In this document: one piece after another, positions 44,650 through 55,931 of the stretch
Layout of the letters: every line of letters begins with the position of its first letter
Numbering within the stretch: position 1 is the stretch's first letter
From: Pratylenchus scribneri
Taxonomy: Eukaryota; Nematoda; Chromadorea; Rhabditida; Pratylenchidae
DNA length: 64,000 bases
Assembly: GCA_030063045.1 (NCBI GenBank)
Contig: JAQSEB010000112.1
Location: forward strand, 248,001-312,000
Direction: 5' to 3'
The notes under the pieces: generated by a model
The model's database searches: none
What the model was told of the DNA's origin: nothing
Seen by the model: the letters and a program-made list of their open reading frames with translations, nothing else
Position numbers and translations under genes: made by a program

Positions 44650-47646
44650 ATGCACAAATTTCTTATTTTGGCAACAATTTTGATCCTTATTCCCTTGCAA
44701 ATTTTATGCAATTCGACGGAATATAACAATGGAAAAAATGGTAATAAAAGAAATAATTGGTATTTATTTATTAATAATTATGACATGGATTAATACACAA
44801 AATATATAATGTGCATAATAAAATGAATTTTTAAACATTAAAAATGTCATAAAAATATAATATATCGTTTAGGTTTATTTTGGAAATTAAGCTTTTTAGT
44901 GATTGCCGGGCTTTAATTCAACTTCTAGTCTTCTTAAAGTAGCAATATAAGCCTATTCGACTGAGTATTGTCGATTTCATCAATGAAATTTATTTTTTAG
45001 AAAGGTATGAATTGAGCCAAAAAAGCTGAACAGTTGTTTAAACCCAAACCTATTTTTATATCCCAAAAGCTTAGGTATAGGTCTAACATAAGTTTTAGAT
45101 TACAGTGACTAATAAATCTAGCCGAATAGAAAAAACTATTTCTAATTTCTTTTTAGGGATTATTAAAAGCATAGTTCCAAAATTCTTCACTATTTCAAAA
45201 TAAATCTGGCTCTAATAATGATCAATGATCTTTTTATAAAATTATATTTATTTTCCTTCCAGCAACAAATGTCGACCAGCTTTACACAAAAATTGACGAG
45301 TTATTAACACCTCCCGATGAAAATCCATTGGAAGGAATCAAATTTCTAAACGAAAATGCATTGGAATTCCTCAAAATGGTTGGGCCAATTGCTTCGATTA
45401 TTAGGAAAATTACAGAAAATGAGAATAACACAGAGGTCGATTTAATGAATATCATCAATTTATAATTTTTAAATTGAATTTTAGTTTGAAAGCAATGATG
45501 AAAAACAAAAGGCCATTGAAATTGCTAAAAATTTCACGGAAGAATATTTTATGTCTTTACATGATAAATATATCCGTATAGCAAATAAAGATGGCATGCT
45601 CATGAGCGATTATGATAATGTGAGTTAGTGTTTGAAATTTAATGATTTTTTAACAATAGCGAAAATTTTTATTAATTTACTTCATTTTAATCCATCATGG
45701 AACCACTTGAATCATTGGCATCAGATTTGAATCGGATGATTGCTTTGTATAAGTATGAAGATGAAAAAGAAAATTTCAAGAGAAAATGCCTCGAGCAGAA
45801 TTCGAAATTTATTATTTCAGTAATTTTCACAGTAAAATAAATGAAAGATTTATTTTTTAAGGCACTTAAACATCGTTTAAAATGGTGTTGTGAACGTAAT
45901 TCACAACAATGGCAGGAAGAAATTGAAATTTACGCATTGGCAACCGCAGTTTTGGACCCATTGGATAGATATGCAAAAGAAGAATTTTACTTGCATCGAT
46001 ATGATTTATATTGGATGATACGGACGCGTATGTTTATTTTTTAAAATATTTTAAATTTGATAAAATTCCATATTTTTTTTTCCTTAAGGATTTATGTATA
46101 AATTGAGTTGGATGAAAATGGATGAAGCAATGAAGCCCATGGCTCTCTTAAATAATAGTAAATAAATATAAAAATGTTTAATATTTCTATTTTAAAAGCA
46201 ATAAATGATTATTTTTATTGTCGTCGCCGCAAGGAATGTGGTCATATCAATGCAATGGGAATTCTTATTGGCTCTTCAGTTGATTTAATAACCTTTGATG
46301 ATTGGTGGAATATGAGAATTGATAAATAGTTTGTTTTTTATTCTAGTCTCAAAATTGTTTCCAATTTCTAAATTTAGTTGTCTGCCCAAGGCTATCCTAC
46401 AATATAATGATTACAAGAGGAAGCCTCTTTATGATTTGGCAAGAATTTTCACAATTGGTATTGTTCGAGCGGTAAATTTTTAATTTAACTTGTAAATGTT
46501 ATGCCGAAGCAGTAAAAAAATCAAATGTAAAGTCATTTCCTTTACTTACCATACCCTACTACCAACCTACTTTACCATACCCTACCTATTATCGATTTTT
46601 GTGATCTCTTTTCAAAAAAAATTTAATTTTTTTGACTTAATATTAATATTATTATTTTCAAGTTGATGACAGAGAGAATTTGCTTGGAATTGAGACACAA
46701 TAGAGAATTGCGATTGAATGAATTCAACTATGAATTAATTATTAGATATGTCAAAGAGATAACCGCCCAGACTCAACAATGGATTGAATACCACTTGGTA
46801 AAATGGAATATCCCTAATTATAAAAATCAATAAAATAATTTTTTCTTATACAGAACAATTCTTGGCCATCAATACCAAGAGCTATGGCAATTAGAATTGC
46901 AAAAAATGCAGATTTATCCAATATAAACAATTGGAATAAAACAGCAACAAAGATTAGCAAAGAATTGAATGAAATTGGTCCTCTAGGGTAATTGTTTTGT
47001 AAAGTTTAAAAAATTAATTTTATTTATGATTTTTCATTGATAACATTTTACTATATAAATATAGATTTACTTAAAAAATATTTTTTTTCATTTAATTAGT
47101 TTTGCTCATCAAATACTTATCACCGAACCTTGGAATGAACGAGAATGGTATTCGGCAAATTATGATAAAAATTACGTAATCGAAATCAATGACATTGATT
47201 TACCAGTAAAATTGATTATTATTCGTTATAAAATTGCAAATTTGATGGAAGATCGGATGAATTTTACCAAAAAATTGACTGTAGAAAAACGCGAAATTGG
47301 CACGAAAATATTAAGGTATGTGTTATTATATTATATCATTAGTCAAATATCATCCTTATAAAATAATTAAATAAATAATTCGTTTTCCATTTATAGTGAA
47401 AATTGGAAAAGCAAGGATATGGACTCATTGCTTTATACCTTTCTTAATGCCACTGGCTTATATGGGCCTAGGTCTAATCATTTTCGTGGTGTTTTACTTT
47501 TGCATAACTCAAAATTGTTTCCCTTTTCTTGCAAAATTCGATCAGCTTTTTCTAATGAGAATGAAGAGGATGGCATTGAATTATTCCAATTTCGTAAAAA
47601 TGGATTCCCCAAATGCGAAATATTCAATATCATTTTAATCAAATAA
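44650..47646 (+). CDS. Secreted protein of unknown family, paralogue 2 (~571 aa)
   Basis: Exons 44650-44740, 45263-45435, 45485-45619, 45697-45819, 45862-46027, 46089-46157, 46199-46328, 46378-46471, 46663-46797, 46854-46987, 47100-47315 and 47397-47646. It has a signal peptide (FLILATILILIPLQILC), then helical segments (LEGIKFLNENALEFLKMVGP; EEIEIYALATAVLDPLDRYA), YFYCRRRKECGHINA and the conserved end GVLLLHNSKLFPFSCKIRSA. Every intron position and phase matches paralogue 1 on the minus strand. Exon 5 is 27 bp shorter and exon 9 is 12 bp longer. As in paralogue 1, exon 4 starts at an ATG (45697) preceded by TAA-TCC-ATC with no AG acceptor. Conservation of both copies' reading frame argues that both are functional. 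No family recognised. Confidence 0.8.
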
Positions 47647-48023
47647 TGTTGATAAATAAAATGAATTTCAACCATTTGATAATTATGGATATTTTTAAAT
47701 ATTTACTCAGTTCTGCATTTGGGATTTTTTCTATTTTAAATAAATATATTTTAAAATATAGCCGAATAAAATGGAGAGAATAATTTGCAAAATGAAAAAT
47801 TTGATGAGATAGAAATTGGTTAAAAATTAATGTTCACTTCGAACAAAGATCAAAAAGTACAATGGAATGATTCTTATAAGTTGAATAAATATTAGACCAT
47901 TAAAAATTGCCTATGTAAAGGCGGGCATTGTGCATTTCATAAATTAATTTAAAAAGCAACAATTCAATTCCAATCCCAAATATTCTTATTCAATACAAAG
48001 AATCGCATCAAAAAGAGGAAAAA

Positions 48024-48652
48024 ATGAATTTCAAATTGTTCTGCATTTTGACAACAATTTTTGCATTCACCACTATAATATATGAATTTGTCAATGGGCA
48101 ACAGTGCCAAGGCCTTCGACGTATCGGATTTATTTATTTAAACGAAAGAAACACAATTGAAATATCTTGAAATTTTATATTTATTCAGCAACAGCTAGCT
48201 TACAAGAATCAAAAATTGCTTTTGCATTAGTTTACAAATTAGTAAAGACAAGATTAAAATAAAAAAAGGCATAACCTGAAAAGGGTTGACCAAATTAATT
48301 TTTTGATATTGGCATTTCGCATTTTCTACTTTTCAAGCAAATCAAAATAAAATATATTCTCATCTCATTCATCACAATTTCTTTTTTTCGCATCAGAAAT
48401 TTGTGGTGACATTGAAGGTGCATGCTGTTCTGGAATGCATTGTGTCACTCCTACAGAAAGTTGTCGTATCGGTGAAGTATGCTGTAACGGAAAGCAATGT
48501 CCCACATGCTGTCTTCTGCCCGAAAGTGGTAAAAATTTCCTTTTTTTATTATTCTTCCATTTTTTCATATACTTATAGTTTGCACTTCGGACGCCGATTG
48601 TTGCGGGCGTGCATGTGCAACACAGCAAGAGGGTGGAAGAAAATGTTTTTAA
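48024..48652 (+). CDS. Small secreted cysteine-rich protein 1 (~100 aa)
   Basis: Exons 48024-48120, 48397-48528 and 48579-48652 join in phase. The signal peptide (MNFKLFCILTTIFAFT...) likely ends after VNGQ. The mature ~75 residues contain about 16 Cys, including four adjacent Cys-Cys pairs (GACCSG, EVCCNG, PTCCLL, DADCCGRAC), the arrangement typical of disulphide-knotted extracellular peptides. Such proteins in nematodes are often gland, cuticle or defence secretions. Nothing here proves a role, and I do not call it a toxin. It lies downstream of the secreted paralogue 2 on the same strand. Confidence 0.8.
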
Positions 48653-48889
48653 GTAGAAATTGATAAAGAATGAAAATTAAATAAAATGTTTGATTATTGA
48701 TAAATCGAAACAAAATATTCAATCTGATTTTTGAATATCTAATTGATTATGTGTGTATTGGAGAAGGAAATAAATGTTCAATTTTATTTGATGATTCAAA
48801 ATGAAAAGTAGATTGATAATTTCCAAAGTCGAAATTGGAATGGAATATGGAGATATAGTATTTAATCATTTGATAATTATGGATATTTG

Positions 48890-49440
48890 TAATAATTTAT
48901 TAAGAAAAATTAGTATTGCGTATTATCTTTAACGAGATATTTAAGATCTCTTAAATCTCCTTCTTATTCGTATGTTTCCGGTTCTTCATTTTTTCTAAAA
49001 ATTTATAAAATTTGCATAAGTAAATTTTATTAGTACAGAATATTTAATTAAATTTTTCGCTGTAATAAAATTTTTATCATTTGACTTCACATAGCTTTTG
49101 TCCTTTAAATGAATTTTATTTGCAAATGAATAACAAAATATATTGAACATGCCCATTTGATTAAATTATGAGTTTATTGGAACACAGCTACTTGTTTATT
49201 TAATTTTCTCAATTCAAAAAAAATTTTTCATAAATTTTTTAAATAAATTTAAAAATGGGAAAATATTAAATTACCAATATTAGGGTATCCAAAAAGTTCT
49301 TTTGTGTTCGGATCCGGATAACAGACAGCAAAGTCCACTAATAATATGATTTTTTTCAATTTCATATTTTAGAATATGGAATTATTTTTATTCCGCCCAC
49401 AAGAATGGGAAAGGAAATACAATTGCGCTCGAATTAACCT
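48890..49440 (+). repeat. Direct duplication, copy 1 (copy 2 at about 50430-50850)
   Basis: The segment AAATTTTATTAGTACAGAAT ... CAAAAAGTTCTTTTGTG ... AGAATATGGAATTATTTTTA corresponds along about 430 bp to 50430-50850 (ATTTTATTAGAACAAAATAT ... GAGAATATGGAATCATATTT). It covers the upstream region and first codons of the Srt-like receptor, so the receptor's promoter and exon 1 start were duplicated. Confidence 0.8.
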
Positions 49441-50268
49441 TGAAGAAGTGCCACTTGTTGAGAGGCAAAATCCATTGAATGGTACTTTCGTCATTTTGCT
49501 ATACATCCTATTCCAGATAGCATAAATCATAATTAGAGATCGGACGAGTAGGTTTCCCGAATGGTATTTTTTGGGTTTAGGGTCGCGTTTTTTTGGGTAA
49601 CAAGCCCCGAAAACCTGACCGAGGTATTTGGCCGATCTCTAATCATAATGTACTCGGATCTCTGTCAAAATAATGGTATTGAGATGGGAATTGAATAATG
49701 GTTTGTAATTGTGCTTTTTAAAAGATTTGCATTTTTTGAGTACTTTTTTATTCTTTTAATGCTCCGAAAAAAGATGATTTCATAGGGTATATATATTAGG
49801 AAATAAATAATTCATAATTTCCATTTGATATAAAAGAAGTCTTTTTTGAATTTTATCATTTCTTAATCCCAAGTCCAAACAAGTATATATATAGATATAA
49901 ATTATAAAATAATTATTTCTAGGTCCTCTACATCCCTTGCTTGTTCATAATTCATCAGCATCTTTCAAATTCTGCCTACAAAATTATATTCTTCTTCGGC
50001 CTTGTCGATGTGGTCCAACTCAATTTTCAAGGTCTCGTCTCTGGTATTTACAATTTTATGGGTGAAATTTTCTGCTCACATCCAAAATTGAACTATGTCC
50101 TCGGAACAGTACGAGGAGGTAAAATGAAATATTGCTTAAATAATTTTTACACTTTTTTTTCCATTTTCTCAGCTCTATTTGCGGCTGAAACCAGTGCAGA
50201 TTTCATTTTAGCATTAGATAGATTGGCGGAAATTGCCGCTCCCAATTATGCGGCAATCTTTTTTGAAG
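49376..50268 (+). pseudogene. Srt-family chemoreceptor, probably decaying
   Basis: Exon 1 starts at ATG 49376 (ELFLFRPQEWERKYNC, the typical Srt opening) and would run into a first membrane segment (GTFVILLYILFQI) but meets TAA at 49522, just before a MITE (49534-49641). Further exons 49923-50121 (VLYIPCLFIIHQHLSNSAYK, FCSHPKLNYVLG) and 50173-50268 (FILALDRLAEIAAPNY, FFEG) continue the Srt pattern up to the NR-like position of TM3, then coding stops. The exon 1 donor AATG|GTACTT does not fit the phase of exon 2. TM4-TM7 are not found. I therefore read it as a pseudogene or truncated gene, though an unseen splice pattern is possible. Confidence 0.6.
49534..49641. mobile_element. 108-bp hAT-like MITE with perfect 8-bp target duplication
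   Basis: Termini TAGAGATCGGAC / GGCCGATCTCTA are inverted over 10 bp and flanked by ATCATAAT on both sides (49526-49533, 49642-49649). The interior holds TTTTTTGGGTTTAGGG and GGGTAACAAGCCCCGAAAAC. It is inserted at the edge of the first membrane-segment exon of the Srt-like locus. Confidence 0.9.
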
Positions 50269-50794
50269 GTCATAAAATCAATTAAAGTTCAGCCAATAAA
50301 CATAATATGAATTTGAAGGCAACAAAACATGTATTTGGCTATCCATTCCGCTATTTTAAGCATCTATTGGTTTATAGCTCTTTATCTTATGCGAACATGA
50401 CCCAAAAGACTATATTTTCTTAAAATAGGCAATATTAAAAAATTTTATTAGAACAAAATATTTAATTAAATTCAATTTTTGCACTATAATAAAATTTATA
50501 ATCAATTGACTTCATGGAGTGCTTTTGCCCTTTAAATGAGTTTTATTTACCTTTTAAATAAGGTAAAATATTAAACAAGCTTATTTGATTAAATTATGAA
50601 TTGTATGAACTCAGCTATTTGTTTATTATTTTTCTCAATTCAAAGAAATTTTCAATTTTTTTAATAAATTTAAAATTGGGAAAAAAATTAAATTACACCC
50701 ATTAGAGTGTCCAAAAAGTTCCTATATATTTGGATTCAGACAGACTGTAAAGTCCATTCATCATATGATTTTTTCCATTTCATTTTTTGAGAAT

Positions 50795-50855
50795 ATGGAA
50801 TCATATTTATTCCGCCCACAATAATGGGAAAGAAAATATAAATGCTCTCGAAAAA
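50795..50855 (+). pseudogene. Second, interrupted copy of Srt exon 1
   Basis: From ATG 50795 the reading MESYLFRPQ parallels MELFLFRPQ of 49376. The codon for Glu 10 is then TAA, after which WERKYKCSR matches WERKYNCAR. It belongs to duplication copy 2 and has no downstream receptor exons. Confidence 0.75.
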
Positions 50856-51098
50856 TAAAACAAAATTTAATAATTTTTTTAATTATCTATTTTTCGTTTC
50901 ATCTTTTAACTTTTTAATTTTAAAAATCGACCTCATTTTATCAATAAAAAATTTTTAAAAATTTTGAAAATAGTCATATTCATATTTTTTGCTTAAATTT
51001 AAAAAAAAAATTAAATGGTAATAATAAATGTTTTATATTAAATTTAGAAGAATTTAAATATTGTTTTTTAATTCATACTATATCATACTTGACCCGTT

Positions 51099-52921
51099 AT
51101 GGCTCTCATTTTTACCAATTTTTGGTTCCATGTTGCAATATTGCTTTTTCAAATCTTTTCCTTGGCCATCTTTTTGCGTCCATTATTGCAAGTGAGTCGA
51201 TCACGTTGCGCTCTGTTTTTACTGTTTAGCAAGGTAAACTTTTTTTGTATGTTGTATCTTTTAAAACAATTTTAGACAATTAAAAATTTTCTTGCAAAAT
51301 CGATATTTAATTTTTTTTGAAAATTGAGACGAAAAAACTTGCTATGGGAATGTGATAAGTTCCAGAATAGATTTTTAAATTGCCTAATTTGGCCCTTTGT
51401 ACTTATACGAGCGTTGGAATGCCGCTAGCGGCATTCCAACGCTCGTTTTAAAACATTTTCATAAAAAATAATGAAAAACTCACTCATTTCTATTTATGGA
51501 ACATTGGCAAGGAAAAATTTTCATACTTATTTTACATAAAAACTAGCATTCTAATTCATATTTTTCCCATAATTTTTATGTTTTAGTTTTACAAAACATT
51601 TGAATGTTTTGTTTTTTAATGAACATCTTTTATGTTTTATTCATTCAAACATTTTGTGCTTTTGTTCATCAAACATTTTGTGCTTTTGTTCATCAAACAT
51701 TTTGTGTTTTTGTTCATCCAAACATTTGAATGTTTTTGTTTTCCCGAACAATTTGTGTTTTTGCACATCCAAACATTTGAATGTTTTTGTTTTGAGGGGG
51801 CTCAAGGGCATTAAAAAGAGCTTACACGATATTATATATATAATTAAAATATTAGAAAAAACAATTAAAAACACTAAATATCTTTTAAAAAGGAAAAAAT
51901 ATAAAAATACTAGAATTTATTTTAAGGCATTTGGAATGTTTGTTGGCCTTCTTATTTCATCTGCTTTCCTTCTATTTATTTGTTTACAATTGGAATTTGG
52001 AGAATGGTTTCCTGCAACTTTCAATGTGATCAGCATTATACCACAAATTTCCACTCGAATTCATTTGGTTGTAATGGCAGTGAATCGTGTCCATTGTGTT
52101 TATTTTCCGTTGAAATATGCAAAACAAGCAAAAAGAAGGTACAATGTAGGCTTAGGGGTTTTAATTTAATTTTATTATATTTACAGAAATATAATGAAAA
52201 TATGTTCCTTAATTTGGCTAATTTCCACCATCCTTACTTTAATTTTATTGATTATTCTTCCATCACAGTTACTTATTTTTCAATTAAAATTGCCCATATT
52301 TGCAAATAACTTCCTCAAGGCCATGGCTATTTATACCTACCGTGTGCAAAATATTTACCAATTTTGCATTTTTTCATCATTTTTACTTTATTTGTGTTTA
52401 CTTTGGAAATTTAGCAAAATGAAGAGGCGTAAGTTTTAGCTATAACCCTAATTTGTTTAAGTATACAGAATTAATGGATTTGAGAAAAATGGAAATAATT
52501 TATTACAAAATGTCGCAAAATAGCTAAAAACGGGAGGTTTTGGGTTTATTTAAATAATAGTTCAGTTATTGCCATCGCGTTAGTTAAAAAAAAATAAAGA
52601 AGCAAATTGTTCAAAAATATACAAAATAATTTATTAAAAATTAATACCAATTTTACTTATCATAAAATTTGTATAGAAAACAATAAATCATCTGGTTCAT
52701 CCGCATCAAATAATCCAGCAGAAAAGGACCATTTCAAAATATCAATTGTTTTCATTTTGGGGCTGATCCCATACATTGTCCAAATGGTGACTGCATTTTT
52801 TCTCGAAATAGTTTTTCTCGAAATTAATCAATCAGACACACTACTTTATGCCATACAATCCATACAAATTATCAGCAGTTTGCTCTGTCCAATCATGGGT
52901 CAATTTTATTATATAAAATAA
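51099..52921 (+). CDS. Srx-like serpentine chemoreceptor (~277 aa)
   Basis: Exons 51099-51233, 51927-52138, 52187-52428 and 52677-52921 join in phase. They encode successive hydrophobic segments: exon 1 (FWFHVAILLFQIFSLAIFL), exon 2 (VGLLISSAFLLFICL) with the TM3 end LVVMAVNRVHCVYFPLKY, where NR and the following Tyr replace the DRY motif as in Srx and related families, exon 3 (two TM segments with LILLIILPSQLLIF and FCIFSSFLLYLCLLW) and exon 4 (FKISIVFILGLIPYIVQMVT, LCPIMGQFYYIK). Family role: a seven-helix G-protein-coupled chemoreceptor in sensory neurons. The N-terminus is short, so a first helix may be missing. Intron 1 (693 bp) holds a perfect 40-bp palindrome and a minisatellite. Confidence 0.82.
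51407..51446. repeat. Perfect 40-bp palindrome
   Basis: ACGAGCGTTGGAATGCCGCT is followed immediately by its exact reverse complement, with no loop. It is GC-richer than its surroundings and lies in intron 1 of the Srx-like receptor. Confidence 0.97.
51590..51800. repeat. Minisatellite, ~24-bp TTTGTGTTTTTGTTCATC unit
   Basis: Eight or so units of CAAACATTTTGTGCTTTTGT-type sequence alternating with CATCCAAACATTTGAATGTT. It is related in motif (ACATTTTGTG) to the array at 240-715. Confidence 0.85.
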
Positions 52922-53932
52922 ATAAAATTATTTCTAATTAGCTAATAATCATTAGAATGTTATAATGTAAACAATCCTAACATTTAGCTATATTTTTTAA
53001 GAATTATTTCTATATATTCGTATTCCAATTTGAATTCTAATTATAATTATAAACTATTGATATAAATTAAATGAAAGAGATTTTTATTCAATTGGGTAAT
53101 AGGAGAATAATAAATTTCAGAGGAAATTTGTTTAATGATCGCCTGTCAAGATTTCCGGGAATTATTTTTGAAGCAATTCAACTTCATAAACAAATTGAAA
53201 ACAATAACAATTGGAGGGCACGGAAATATAAAAGGAAAAAACCCAACGATTCCACCAATGTTCACCATCAACACCGGCGGGAAGAATAACAATAAAATGA
53301 AAATTGATGCAACAAAACAACAAAGCAAAATATTGAAATATGAAAAATTTACCAGATCAGTTATAAATAATGCAAAAACTATTTCAAATGACAAATAGTG
53401 AGATGGCGAGAATTCAAATTCATTAATAACATTTTTAAAAATTTCATTTAAATTTTCTATTTTCTTATTTTGTATAAATATCCAATTTTTTTATAATAAA
53501 TATTTTTATGAATAATACTTAAGAATGTATGCATAAATTATCTTCTCAATTTTATTGTTCCTTTTTGAATATAATTTCCAAATTTTCCCAAATTTTTTTG
53601 ATATTTTAGAGGAGAATTGCTTGATGGCCAAATTCCTTAGAGGAGAAGAGCTTTTCTTCCAATTAATTTGGTTAGTAGTTTTAGAAATTGCAAGATACAA
53701 ATGGTAGAAGAATAAGTGAAGAATTGGATTTGGAGGGAAAGCAAAAAACACAGAAAAAAATGCTGGGTTATTCCCAAAAATGGTGAAAGACTAAATGGAT
53801 GGATGAAACACAAGCTAAGGATAGGAGGAATGGATGGACGCTGGACGGAGAGGAGAATATTGAGGATAAAAAATAAAAATGCTGAAAAAGTAGGTCAAAT
53901 GGTGGAATATGGAATGGATAGAGGGGTGGAAG
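52922..53932. other. Intergenic region with unassigned overlapping frames
   Basis: Two overlapping plus-strand frames (53071-53289, basic, RARKYKRKKPNDS; 53135-53398, Lys/Asn-rich) share the same DNA. Neither has splice support or a recognisable family. 53716-53932 is purine-rich (GGAGGAATGGATGGACGC). I do not call a gene here. Confidence 0.35.
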
Positions 53933-54593
53933 CAGGGGTGTGCATGTGCACGGGCCGGCCGGATCCGGGCCTAAGCCCGGCCCGGCCCGTCCCGGGCCGG
54001 GATCGAAGCGAAGCCCGGTAAGAAATTCATCTCCATAAAAAAAGACTTTTCCATTAAAAATTTTGAAAATTTTTTGAAATTTAAATTAAAATTTAATTTT
54101 TTTTCATCATTTTTTCACTAATTCTTTTCCATTTTGGTAATTGTATGTAAACTTTATTTAGAAAGGAAATGTGAAAGGTCGCCCTTTTGGTGATAGGATA
54201 GGAATATGATTAGGTCATTAGGGATTATCTAGGATATATACTATCACTCGTTGACTATTAATAACCCGAATCCTGATGATCCAAAAAGGGATCTTTCACT
54301 TTTTTCTCAGTTTATTATTCAAAAAGAATATTCAAAACTCTACTGTACAAATACCTCTATTTTTTCTTTTTAGACTTGCTTCGAAGAATTAATTTATACC
54401 AAAAAATTTTAGGTGAAAAAATTTATAAAAAAATTTAGATGAAAAAATTTACCAAAAAATTTTGAGTGAAAAATTTTTTAAAAAAGTAAAAAAATTTTTT
54501 TAAATTTTCTACCCGGGCTTTCGGGCGCCCGAGCCGAGGCCAAAGCGAAAATCGTCGCCGGGCCTGGATTTCTTGGGTCCGTGCATACCCCTG
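53933..54593. mobile_element. hAT-like fold-back element with GC-rich CCCGG ends
   Basis: Left end CAGGGGTGTGCATGTGCACG then GGCCGGCCGGATCCGGGCCT; right end GGGCCTGGATTTCTTGGGTC then CGTGCATACCCCTG. Terminal inverted similarity extends about 75 bp with mismatches. The flanks GGTGGAAG and GGTGAAGC are a near-perfect 8-bp duplication. The centre is AT-rich (AAAAATTTACCAAAAAATTT units) and non-coding. Confidence 0.75.
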
Positions 54594-54886
54594 GGTGAAG
54601 CCCGAGATTTAGTCAAGGAAAGTGATGAATTATAAATATAATATTATCAAAAAGAATTAATCACAAAATCACTCATTTATCCATTAGGCTTATCATTCTT
54701 ATAGCGTCATTTTTTCAGCAACAAAAATAATAATAATAAAAATAAAATATTTGCACAATGATTAAAATAATACTCCAAAATCGCGATATAAAATGAATAA
54801 AATATTGAAATCAAAAAGTTAAAAAAAATAACTTTCTTATTTAAAAATTGTGATATTTCTTCAATAAAATTTCATTCCATATTTCC

Positions 54887-55039
54887 TCATTCATTAGCCT
54901 CAATTCTTGTCATAGCGATTTGTGCATTGCGTGTGCGTGCTTCCACAATTTGCCGCATTGTGACCAATGTTAGCCGATCACAATATGGGCTTGTATAATT
55001 TTGGTTCATATTCATCGTTATTGTTCGCAATCGATTCTG
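54887..55039 (-). other. Possible terminal coding exon on the minus strand
   Basis: After an acceptor TTTAATCAG an open frame of 50 codons (…YCDRLTLVTMRQIVEARTRN, ending IEANE and TGA at 54887) has codon use like the genes around it. No upstream exon was found. The foldback element 55165-55785 lies directly upstream and may have separated it from the rest of its gene. Family unknown. Confidence 0.35.
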
Positions 55040-55164
55040 CTGATTAAATTAATATTAATAATTAATAATTCCAATATTTTTCCTAATTTATGTGTATGGA
55101 AAATCCGTCAATTGGGGAATTCTTCAATCTTCATCCGAAAAATGAATCTCGGCAAGTATGGTGG

Positions 55165-55785
55165 CATTTTTATTTCGAAACCTACCTGGACGAGTGATAG
55201 CTCATTCGAAAGAGCTCGAAAAACTGAGTCGATCTAGGAGTGGATGAAATCCGAAAACGCTCTAGGGGCTGAGATACAGTATCTTGAATTAAGTCGCGCA
55301 AAGGAAATACGGATTGGAACTGCTGCGGTGGGCATTTTAGAGTGGACTCCTACGTGTGCTCCGCCTCCGCGCGACCAGACGAGCTTGTGGCTCGCTTCGC
55401 TCGCCAGAAGCTCCAATTTCCGCGCCTCGGCTTCGCACACTCCGGAGTCCACTCTTACATTCCTCCGCAGTTCCAACACATTCCAGCGAGATAAAAATGG
55501 TCATAACTTTATTATTTTTGATTTTTATGCAGAACCGATGACAGATTCGAGCTTCTCTCATCGAGACGCGTCGTTTGAGCTATAATAAAACCGAAAAAAA
55601 ATTCAAAAATTTTTTCGAATTCAACCCAAATGGGGATCCAAGCAATTTTTACAAATTTCGGCATACTGTATCTCAGCCCCTGAGGTGTTTTCGGATTTCA
55701 TCCACACCTAGATCGACTCAGTTTTTCGAGCTCTTTCGAATAAGCTATCACTCGTAAAGGTAGGTCTTGAAATAAAAATTCCATT
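55165..55785. mobile_element. Fold-back element with ~110-bp arms and a nested GC-rich hairpin
   Basis: Left arm TTTTTATTTCGAAACCTACC ... CTCATTCGAAAGAGCTCGAA ... GGGGCTGAGATACAGTAT; right arm ATACTGTATCTCAGCCCC ... TTCGAGCTCTTTCGAATAAG ... GGTAGGTCTTGAAATAAAAA. Inside is a second inverted pair AGAGTGGACTCC ... GGAGTCCACTCT enclosing a GC-rich centre with CGCGCGACCAGACGAGC. Frames within it are by-products. Confidence 0.85.
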
Positions 55786-55931
55786 ATATTTAACCAGATC
55801 CCGAAAGAATAATTGATAACGATTTTCCTATCATATAAATGATTTTTTAAGAGGAAAATAATTAAATGAATGATTTTCCAGCTTTATCTAATTAATTTTC
55901 GACTAATGAATTTTTTAATTTTGACTAAATT

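Noticed and set aside
48024..48652. Calling the cysteine-rich secreted peptide a neurotoxin
   Set aside because: Dense CC pairs occur in many harmless extracellular peptides; no family-level match supports a toxin call.
55234..55585. Several 60-113 codon frames on both strands near 55.4 kb
   Set aside because: They lie inside the nested fold-back element and reflect its GC-rich palindromic core.
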